This document shows positions 1 to 5,149 of a stretch of DNA of 5,813 nucleotides, piece after piece. Location: assembly GCA_029960865.1 (NCBI GenBank), contig JASBVX010000101.1, forward strand, positions 1-5,813, read 5' to 3'. Each line of letters opens with the position of its first letter. The first letter of the stretch is position 1. Origin of the DNA: Bacillota bacterium. GTDB taxonomy: Bacteria > Bacillota > Sulfobacillia > RBS10-35. Under the pieces are notes generated by a model. The model saw nothing but the letters and a program-made list of their open reading frames with translations, made no database searches and was not told the origin of the DNA. Made by a program: the position numbers and the translations under genes.

Positions 1-46
1 GAGCCTGTTCCAGCGTCTCGTTTTCGCCAATCCGAACCTCTGCCAC
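1..46 (-). CDS. rpsU: Small ribosomal subunit protein bS21, 5' end only
   Basis: Only the first 15 codons are inside the window. Read on the minus strand from GTG at 46-44 they give MAEVRIGENETLEQA, which closely matches the conserved N-terminus of bacterial ribosomal protein bS21, a small basic protein of the 30S subunit that acts near the 3' end of 16S rRNA during initiation. A strong ribosome binding site (GGAGGG at 53-58) lies 6 nt before the GTG. The HIT gene stops 28 nt upstream with no terminator between, so the two are probably co-transcribed; HIT followed by rpsU is a common order in Firmicutes. The call rests on a short but distinctive peptide plus this context. The rest of the gene lies beyond the left edge. 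Confidence 0.85.
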   Translation of the reverse strand, partial: MAEVRIGENETLEQA

Positions 47-74
47 GGCGATCCCTCCCTCCGTCGTCTCCTCT

Positions 75-416
75 TTACCCCATGGCGCCCAGGAGGCGGC
101 CTCCCAATACGTGGAGATGGAGATGGGCCACCGTCTGCCGGCCGTGGTTCCCCTGGTTGATGACCAGACGATAGCCTTCGTCGAGGCCCTCTTGCTCGGC
201 CACTTTCTGGCCCGCCAGGAGGAGTTCGCCAAGAAGGGCGGCATGCTCGTTCCCTGCGGCCGCCATCCCGGCGATATGTTCCTTGGGAACGACCAGCACA
301 TGGACCGGTGCCGCAGGGTGGATATCCCTGAAGGCCAGAATCTCATCATTTTCCCATACCTTTTGGGAAGGAAGTTCCCCCCGCACAATACGGCAAAAGA
401 TGCAGTCCGCCGGCAT
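75..416 (-). CDS. HIT-family (Hint-like) nucleotide hydrolase/transferase
   Basis: A 113-residue histidine triad protein of the usual Hint length. Family members are cytoplasmic and hydrolyse nucleoside phosphoramidates or acyl-adenylates; the physiological substrate in bacteria is not well defined. Visible marks are the N-terminal DCIFCRI segment, whose two cysteines (5 and 8) often bind zinc in this family, the FRDIHPAAPVHVLVVPKEH core (about 29-47), and the catalytic triad HLHLHVLGGR, with histidines 98, 100 and 102. The ATG at 416 is preferred because related proteins begin just before the D/E-C-IFC motif, with GAAGGGG about 11 nt ahead. An in-frame ATG at 440 would add MREGASNL, which has no recognisable family counterpart, and cannot be excluded. 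The gene follows ddl after about 50 nt and precedes rpsU by 28 nt, so it is probably in the same transcript. Confidence 0.93.
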   Translation of the reverse strand: MPADCIFCRIVRGELPSQKVWENDEILAFRDIHPAAPVHVLVVPKEHIAGMAAAGNEHAALLGELLLAGQKVAEQEGLDEGYRLVINQGNHGRQTVAHLHLHVLGGRLLGAMG

Positions 417-469
417 GAGATTGGACGCCCCTTCTCTCATGTTATTCGCCAGGCCCTCCCCCTTCTCCT

Positions 470-1564
470 TCAGAGACCGGGATCATGGCGCAAAGAAAGC
501 TTCTCCTGGTGGCGGTGAAGGGCGATCCTCACCAGCCGGTCCACCAGATCCTGGCTGGACATCCCGCTCTTTTCCCAGAGCTGCGGATACATGCTGATGG
601 GAGTGAACCCGGGGATGGTGTTGACCTCGTTCACCAGCACCTCCCCTTCCAGGGTAACAAAGAAATCCACCCGGGCAAGGCCGCTCAGATCCAACGCCTC
701 GAAAGCGGCCCGGGAAAGGGCCTGGATCTCCTCCACCGTGTTCTGAGGGAGATCGGCCGGCGCTTGGGTGCGGGACCCTTCATCCAGGTATTTGGAGGTG
801 TAATCGTAAAACTCCCCCGCGGGAAAGATCTCCCCCACCACCGAAGCCGCCACATCCCCTTGGTGGCCCAAAAGGGCGCACTCCACCTCCCGCCCCTGAA
901 CCGCCTCCTCCACGATGATGCGGGTATCGTACTGGGCTGCCAGGGAAAGGGCTTCCCCCAGCTCTTCCCGGCTTTTGGCCTTCTTGATGCCCACGCTGGA
1001 GCCCAGGTTGGCCGGCTTTACGAAAAGGGGAAGGCCCAGACCCGCCATCAGCTCGTCGAGGATGCCGTCTTGATCGATGTCCTCCCGGCGGAGCCCCCGG
1101 TAACGGACGGTGGGGATTCCCCGGGCGCGGAAGACATCTTTCTGGGCGATCTTATCCATCCCCAGGGCGCTTCCCAGGACCCCCGCCCCCACGTAGGGGA
1201 GGCCCGCCACCTCCAGGAGGCCCTGGATGGTCCCATCTTCCCCAAAGGGCCCGTGGAGGGCGGGAAAGACCACATCCACCGGAAGCCTGCGGGCTTCTCC
1301 CCCCTGGACATAGAAAAGGCCTCCCTCTTCCACCCCCGGCTTCACGCAAAGAGGGATCCCCTGCCCCTCTTTCACTTCAGCGTCGGGAGGAATTTCTTCT
1401 CCAGCGATCCAGTACCAGGTGCCTTCCCGGCTGATCCCCACCAAAAGGACCTGGAAGCGGGCGGCCAGGCTCTTGGCGATAAATCTCGCCGACGTGACGC
1501 TCACCTCGTGCTCCCCCGATCGGCCCCCATAAAGAACACCCACTGCCAACGCTTTTTCCGCCAT
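470..1564 (-). CDS. ddl: D-alanine--D-alanine ligase (ATP-grasp)
   Basis: A cytoplasmic enzyme of 364 residues, full length for the family, that joins two D-alanines using ATP to make the dipeptide that MurF adds to the peptidoglycan precursor. The N-terminal domain has YGGRSGEHEVS (12-22), with the glutamate that contacts the first D-Ala, and HGPFGEDG (104-111). The ATP-grasp part has KPANLGSSVG (183-192), EFYDY (251-255), ARVDFF (297-302) and the metal-binding NEVNTIPGFT (312-321). The tyrosine-bearing FYDY loop is that of ordinary D-Ala-D-Ala ligases, not the His-containing loop of VanA/VanB D-Ala-D-Lac ligases, so a resistance role is not indicated. The ATG lies 12 nt after the ABC ATPase stop. 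Its purine-rich ribosome binding site (1568-1577) sits between the two genes and touches that stop, which suggests translational coupling. Confidence 0.97.
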   Translation of the reverse strand: MAEKALAVGVLYGGRSGEHEVSVTSARFIAKSLAARFQVLLVGISREGTWYWIAGEEIPPDAEVKEGQGIPLCVKPGVEEGGLFYVQGGEARRLPVDVVFPALHGPFGEDGTIQGLLEVAGLPYVGAGVLGSALGMDKIAQKDVFRARGIPTVRYRGLRREDIDQDGILDELMAGLGLPLFVKPANLGSSVGIKKAKSREELGEALSLAAQYDTRIIVEEAVQGREVECALLGHQGDVAASVVGEIFPAGEFYDYTSKYLDEGSRTQAPADLPQNTVEEIQALSRAAFEALDLSGLARVDFFVTLEGEVLVNEVNTIPGFTPISMYPQLWEKSGMSSQDLVDRLVRIALHRHQEKLSLRHDPGL

Positions 1565-1576
1565 GGGCCCTTCCCC

Positions 1577-2347
1577 CTATGCCAGCTTGTCTTCCTTATC
1601 CTGGCGTATTTCTTCCATCAGATGTTCCCTTAAGGAAACGAATGCTTTCTCGAAGCGAAGATCCCAGCTTCTGGGCCGGGGAAAGGGAACCTCCCAGATG
1701 CTTTTGATCTTTCCCGGCCGGGGCGTCATGACCACCACGCGGTCGGAAAGGAAAAGGGCCTCTTCGATGTCGTGGGTCACAAAGAGGATCGTCTTGCCCG
1801 TTCCTTGCCAGATCTGGAGGATCTCTTCCTGCATGGTCATACGGGTCTGGGCATCCAGGGCGCCAAAGGGCTCATCCATCAAGAGGATGGCCGGATCGTT
1901 GGCCAAAGCCCGGGCGATGGCCACCCTTTGCTTCATGCCCCCTGAAAGTTCTTTGGGATAGCGATCGGCAAAGGCTTCCAGACCGATCATGCGGAGAAAC
2001 TCCTTGGCCCTTTCCTTCCGGCGGGAAAGGGGTATCCCCTGGAACTCCCACCCCAGCTGGATGTTTTCTTCCACCGTGCGCCAGGGCAAAAGGGAGTACG
2101 CCTGGGGCACCAGGCCCCTCTCGGCCCCCGGGCCCACCACTTTCTTCCCCCCGGCCCAGACCTCCCCAAAAAACGGTTCCTCCAGGCCCGCCGCCAGGCG
2201 CAAAAGGGTGGATTTGCCGCAGCCGGAGGGTCCCAAAAGGGTGGTAAAGGAGCCGCTTTCCACTTCCAAGGTGATGGGAGCCAGGGCCTCCACCGGCCCC
2301 CGGGAGGAGGAAAAGACTTTCCCTACGGCGCGAAACTCGAGCTCCAT
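1577..2347 (-). CDS. ABC transporter ATP-binding protein, NitT/TauT (SsuB/TauB/NrtD) type
   Basis: A complete 256-residue importer ATPase that would drive the adjacent permease from the cytoplasmic face. In order: Walker A GPSGCGKST (39-47), Q-loop glutamine 82 in VPQAYSLLPW, signature LSGGMKQR (134-141), Walker B ILLMDEP (154-160), D-loop ALDA (163-166) and H-loop His192 in FVTHDIEEAL. The LLPW segment after the Q-loop and the MTPRPG segment near 207-212 are typical of the SsuB/TauB/NrtD group. The ATG lies 1 nt after the permease TGA and is preceded by GGAGGGAGGG inside the permease gene, so the two are translated together. All catalytic motifs are intact. The family includes sulfonate, taurine, nitrate, thiamine-precursor and guanidine-linked systems; nothing in this subunit selects one of them. 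Confidence 0.96.
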   Translation of the reverse strand: MELEFRAVGKVFSSSRGPVEALAPITLEVESGSFTTLLGPSGCGKSTLLRLAAGLEEPFFGEVWAGGKKVVGPGAERGLVPQAYSLLPWRTVEENIQLGWEFQGIPLSRRKERAKEFLRMIGLEAFADRYPKELSGGMKQRVAIARALANDPAILLMDEPFGALDAQTRMTMQEEILQIWQGTGKTILFVTHDIEEALFLSDRVVVMTPRPGKIKSIWEVPFPRPRSWDLRFEKAFVSLREHLMEEIRQDKEDKLA

Positions 2348-2348
2348 C

Positions 2349-3164
2349 TCAGCCCTCCCTCCAGGAAAAGAGGCGCTGGCCCAAAGCCCGGAGGGAAAGA
2401 TCCGATATGAGGCCGATGAGGCCGATGGTGAGGATCCCCACCAGGATGGAGCCGGTCTGGAGGAGCCTTTGGGATTGCAGGATGACGTGGCCGATGCCGT
2501 GCTGGGCCGCCACCAGCTCCGCCACGATAATGTATGTCCACGCCCAACCCAGGACGATGCGGAGGGTGTCGAAGATGGGAGGAAACGCAGCCGGGAGGAT
2601 GATTTTTCCCACCACCTGCCCCTGGCTGGCCCCTAGGGTATAGGCCGTTTCCAAAAGCTCCTTCCCCACCCCCCGCACATGGACTGCCACCATAAGGACC
2701 AAGGAAAAGAAACTCCCCAAAAAGATGACCGCCACCTTCTCCCCTTCCCCGACGCCGATCCAGAGGATCAAAAGGGGGATGAAGGCAGAGGCGGGCATGT
2801 AGCGGGCAAAGGAAATGAGGGGTTCCAGGAGGGCGTCGGCCACCCCCGATACCCCGATGAGGATCCCCAAGGGGATCCCCACCGCCGCTGCCAGAAGAAA
2901 GCCCAAGATCACCCGCTGGACCGTGATGGCCACATCTTGGAGAAAACCCTCTTGGGTGAAAAGGCGCACCCCGTCGGCCAGCACATCATGGGGAGGGGGA
3001 AGGAAGAGGGGATCCACCCAGCCTGAATAGGTGAGGAGGCTCCACAGGACCAAAAGAGCTAGAAAGCTAAAGAGGGAGAGGCCAAAGTAGCGGGCAGGGG
3101 CCAGGGGCCGCCTGAGGCGGCCCCTGGCTCCCGTGACGGGCCCCTCGGTCAAAGGGGGCTTCAC
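2349..3164 (-). CDS. ABC transporter permease, NitT/TauT (SsuC/TauC) type
   Basis: A 271-residue inner-membrane subunit that would form a homodimeric channel coupled to the ATPase next door. A basic N-terminus (about 1-27) precedes hydrophobic segments at about 28-46, 84-107, 124-137, 143-163, 201-220 and 239-255. The EAA-type coupling loop is ETAYTLGASQGQVVGKIILP (172-191), with the conserved G in LGAS. The LFLPPPHDVL segment (53-62) is typical of this family. The start is GTG at 3164, overlapping the lipoprotein stop codon as GTGA (4 nt). No good Shine-Dalgarno sequence precedes it, so re-initiation by ribosomes finishing the upstream gene is likely. A very stable hairpin lies in codons 13-22 (separate entry). 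The next plausible in-frame start is inside the first membrane segment, so GTG is retained. Confidence 0.95.
   Translation of the reverse strand: MKPPLTEGPVTGARGRLRRPLAPARYFGLSLFSFLALLVLWSLLTYSGWVDPLFLPPPHDVLADGVRLFTQEGFLQDVAITVQRVILGFLLAAAVGIPLGILIGVSGVADALLEPLISFARYMPASAFIPLLILWIGVGEGEKVAVIFLGSFFSLVLMVAVHVRGVGKELLETAYTLGASQGQVVGKIILPAAFPPIFDTLRIVLGWAWTYIIVAELVAAQHGIGHVILQSQRLLQTGSILVGILTIGLIGLISDLSLRALGQRLFSWREG
3100..3128. repeat. Perfect inverted repeat (13-bp stem, 3-nt loop) in the permease 5' coding region
   Basis: Positions 3101-3112 (CCAGGGGCCGCC) are the exact reverse complement of 3116-3127, separated only by TGA, and the G/C pair 3100/3128 extends the stem to 13 bp. In the transcript this is a nearly all-GC stem with a UCA loop, located 37-65 nt after the permease GTG. 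A second small hairpin with the same loop (CCCG-TGA-CGGG on the + strand, 3130-3140) sits directly beside it. No run of U follows, so it is not an intrinsic terminator. By analogy with hairpins after binding-protein genes in other importer operons, it could stabilise the upstream mRNA or lower permease expression. The repeat is directly visible; the role is inferred. Confidence 0.85.
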
Positions 3165-4150
3165 GGGAGGAACGTCCCATCGATCAAGTCTTTGGCCTGA
3201 GGTTCCTTCTCGATAAGCCCCTGGCGCTTCCAGAAGGAGGCCGCCATGGCCGTAAGGTCATAGAGGGGCCCTGGTTTTTCCGGCGTGCCGAAATAGGCTT
3301 GATTCATGGTCCGATCATACCAGCGGATATCGGAAAGCTGGCTCTTGAATTCCTCCGCCGTGAGCCCCATGGCTTTGGCCATGATGGCATAGGATTCATC
3401 AGGGTTGGCCTGGATGAAATCCAGGGCATCGAACCAGGCCGCCACGATCCCCCGGACGGCCTGGGGCTGGCTTCCCACAAAATCCTGCCGCAGGGCCAGG
3501 GTATCGGCGATCACCCCAGGGGTGGCATCGCTCTTCAGGAGGACATGGCCAAAGGAGGTGTTCTCGGCCCGGGAAAGCCACGGCTGCCAGGTGACGGCCG
3601 CATCCACCTTCCCGGCCACGAAGGCCGCCCCGGCCTCCCCCGCCGACATACTCTGAAACTGGATCTGCGCGGGGGAAATCCCTTCTTTCTCGAGAAGATA
3701 GAGGAACCAGAAGTAGCTGGCCCCACCGTCGGTCTGGACCGCCACCTTCCGGCCCACCAGATCCTGAAGGGACTGGATCTTTTTGAGGGCCACGATCCCA
3801 TCGCCGCCGTAGGAGTCATCCAGGGCCAGGACCTGGACCACCGGCACCCCGGAAGCCGCCGTCACCACGTGGGTATCCACCGTGGAGACAAAACCGTGGA
3901 TCTTCCCCGCCGCCAGGGCGCTCCGCCGTTCGGCCACCCCTTCCATCAGGAGAAGCTCGACGTCGACGCCTTCCTTTTCGAAAAACCCTTTTTCTTTCGC
4001 CACGTAGAGGGGGGCAAAACCGATCCAGGTGGAAAGGCCCAGGCGGACCTTAGAGGTCTTGGCAGTGGCCGCTGACGGCCCGGTGCCGCAGGCCGTCACA
4101 AGGATAGACAGCGCCAACATCAGCGCCACGAGAAGATACGCCTTTCGCAA
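3161..4150 (-). CDS. ABC transporter substrate-binding lipoprotein, NMT1/SsuA-like
   Basis: A 329-residue extracytoplasmic binding protein that would deliver solute to the adjacent permease. It starts with MRK, a hydrophobic stretch (5-19) and the lipobox LVTAC (17-21), so cleavage before Cys21 and lipid anchoring are expected. The mature part has VRLGLSTWIGFAPLYVAKEK (35-54), FFEKEGVDVEL (56-66), LVGRKVAVQTDGGASYF (131-147) and FVAGKVDAAVTWQPWLSRA (177-195), an arrangement typical of the NMT1/SsuA/TauA superfamily. The start is TTG at 4150, preceded by AAGGAG (4161-4166) at 10 nt, and the signal peptide begins right there. The TTG lies in one arm of a potential long-range stem (see leader entry). 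The substrate is unknown: relatives bind sulfonates, taurine, nitrate, pyrimidine precursors or other small compounds. The VTWQPW segment also resembles binding proteins of guanidine- or urea-linked transporters, which is recollection rather than proof. Confidence 0.94.
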   Translation of the reverse strand: MRKAYLLVALMLALSILVTACGTGPSAATAKTSKVRLGLSTWIGFAPLYVAKEKGFFEKEGVDVELLLMEGVAERRSALAAGKIHGFVSTVDTHVVTAASGVPVVQVLALDDSYGGDGIVALKKIQSLQDLVGRKVAVQTDGGASYFWFLYLLEKEGISPAQIQFQSMSAGEAGAAFVAGKVDAAVTWQPWLSRAENTSFGHVLLKSDATPGVIADTLALRQDFVGSQPQAVRGIVAAWFDALDFIQANPDESYAIMAKAMGLTAEEFKSQLSDIRWYDRTMNQAYFGTPEKPGPLYDLTAMAASFWKRQGLIEKEPQAKDLIDGTFLP

Positions 4151-4262
4151 AAGGGGTTCTCTCCTTCCTTTCCGGCGAGAAAAGAGGGCGCCGGTTCCCC
4201 CGACGATGGTGGTGATGGTCGACTTCTTCGTCGTGGTGGACCACTGCCCTCACCCCTTTCGC
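4147..4262 (-). promoter_or_regulatory. Candidate structured mRNA leader of the ABC transporter genes
   Basis: This is essentially the whole gap between prmA and the lipoprotein gene. In the transcript, GCGAAAGGGGU (4262-4252) can pair along 11 positions, one of them G.U, with ACCCCUUUUGC (4157-4147), which contains the lipoprotein's UUG start. GAGGGC (4251-4246), directly inside this stem, can pair with GCCCUC (4189-4184). A competing hairpin CCGGCG/CGCCGG (4194-4189 with 4177-4172) excludes that second pairing, and CGACGA/UCGUCG (4233-4228 with 4206-4201) can form in the middle. Mutually exclusive folds around a start codon are what a translational switch would show. It does not match the TPP, guanidine or SAM riboswitch core sequences that I know. 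The complementarity is real in the sequence; regulatory function is inference, and a chance origin in GC-rich DNA is possible. Confidence 0.35.
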
Positions 4263-4264
4263 AG

Positions 4265-5149
4265 CTAGTCTACAATGATGTTTAACAAAGGGCCACCTTT
4301 TTTCCAAAGGGAGCCCCACCAGCCCTCTTCCTCGGCCTCCCATTCCATATGAAGCCCCTGATTTAGGAAGACCTTTTGGCCTGCCTCCCTTTCAGAAAGG
4401 AGGATCCCCGAGGCCACCAGAAGTCCCCCGTCCCCCAGTTTCTGCGCTAGGAGAGGGGCCACTTCTTGGTGGATCTCCAGGGTGAGGTTTCCCAGGATGA
4501 GATCATGGGCTGGGGGAAGGAGAGAAGGGCCGCCGGCAAGGAACTGGACATGGCGAGCGAAGGGTCCCTGGGCGCTCCTGCGGAAATTCTCCTCTGCCGC
4601 CTCCACCGCCCGGGGATCGATGTCGATGGCCCAGAGGGAGAGGGGCCACCCCTTTTGCTGGCTCCATTCCCACAGGGCCAGGGCCAGGATGCCCGAGCCG
4701 GTCCCCACATCGGCGGCCCGGTGGGGCAGGCTGCGGGAAAGGGCTTCTTCCAGCCCCAAAAGGGCCAGGCGGGTGCTGGCATGCTGGCCGGTGCCAAAGG
4801 CTTTCCCCGGATCGATGATGACGGGGATCCGCTGGGTGGGGGGACTTCCTTCCCACCAGGGGGGACCGATCCAGAAGGAGCCCACCTCCAGGGGGCGATA
4901 GTAGGCTTTCCAGGTTTCCCACCAGGCTTCTTCTTGGATTTCTTCTTCCGTGACGGATAAAGGCTGGGGCGAGCGGGCCTCCAGGTCCCTCAGCCAGGTT
5001 TGCAGGTCGAAAGGGGCCTTCTCGAAAAAGATCTTCACCCAGGTGTCTTCGTATTGGGCTCCCCCTGCCCACAGGGAGGCCTGGGCGGCCAGCTCCTCCG
5101 CCCAGGCTTCGTTAGGGGTTGGCCAGGAGAGGGTGAGGACCCGGATCAA
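4265..5149 (-). CDS. prmA: Ribosomal protein L11 methyltransferase
   Basis: A 294-residue SAM-dependent protein methyltransferase, normal for the family, that would methylate amino groups of ribosomal protein uL11 in the cytoplasm. An N-terminal substrate-recognition domain (about 1-60) is followed by a linker and a Rossmann-fold catalytic domain. Diagnostic features are IDPGKAFGTGQHAST (112-126), the SAM-binding DVGTGSG (147-153), the acidic DIDPRAV (176-182) and DLILGNLTLEI (216-226), equivalent to the DLVxANI motif of the family. The C-terminus EGWWGSLWKKG matches the usual EGEWxxL ending. The start is TTG at 5149, overlapping the dnaJ stop as TTGA (4 nt); only a weak G-rich site precedes it, so coupling to dnaJ translation is likely. 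dnaJ-prmA is a standard Firmicute pair. The last bases of the gene hold the possible promoter for the transporter. Confidence 0.96.
   Translation of the reverse strand: MIRVLTLSWPTPNEAWAEELAAQASLWAGGAQYEDTWVKIFFEKAPFDLQTWLRDLEARSPQPLSVTEEEIQEEAWWETWKAYYRPLEVGSFWIGPPWWEGSPPTQRIPVIIDPGKAFGTGQHASTRLALLGLEEALSRSLPHRAADVGTGSGILALALWEWSQQKGWPLSLWAIDIDPRAVEAAEENFRRSAQGPFARHVQFLAGGPSLLPPAHDLILGNLTLEIHQEVAPLLAQKLGDGGLLVASGILLSEREAGQKVFLNQGLHMEWEAEEEGWWGSLWKKGGPLLNIIVD
4279..4307 (-). promoter_or_regulatory. Weak candidate sigma-A-type promoter inside the 3' end of prmA
   Basis: On the minus strand TTGGAA (4307-4302) and TAAACA (4284-4279) are 17 nt apart in the most AT-rich stretch near the transporter genes. 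The matches are only 4/6 and 3/6 to the -35 and -10 consensus. If used, transcription would begin near 4272, about ten bases before the first arm of the leader stem, which would let the transporter genes be transcribed separately from dnaJ-prmA. This is a weak match offered mainly because of its position. Confidence 0.2.

Noticed and set aside
417..440. Eight-residue N-terminal extension MREGASNL of the HIT protein from ATG 440
   Set aside because: Family members start just before the IFC motif, and the ATG at 416 has an acceptable ribosome binding site. It remains a possible alternative start.
470..1564. A vancomycin-resistance D-Ala-D-Lac ligase
   Set aside because: The loop has the Tyr-containing FYDY motif of housekeeping ligases, and no vanH- or vanX-like gene is adjacent.
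485..1633. Long open frame on the + strand opposite ddl (382 codons), and similar + strand frames opposite the lipoprotein, permease and prmA genes
   Set aside because: They mirror GC-rich genes with clear family motifs on the minus strand, their translations are low-complexity in Pro/Gly/Arg/His with no recognisable motif, and no coherent start context was seen.
3100..3128. The permease hairpin as a rho-independent terminator
   Set aside because: No U-rich run follows it on the transcript strand, and it lies inside an intact gene whose partner ATPase follows directly.
4151..4264. A known riboswitch (TPP, guanidine-I, SAM) or T-box upstream of the importer
   Set aside because: None of the core sequences I know for these classes was found, and the gap is too short for a canonical T-box.
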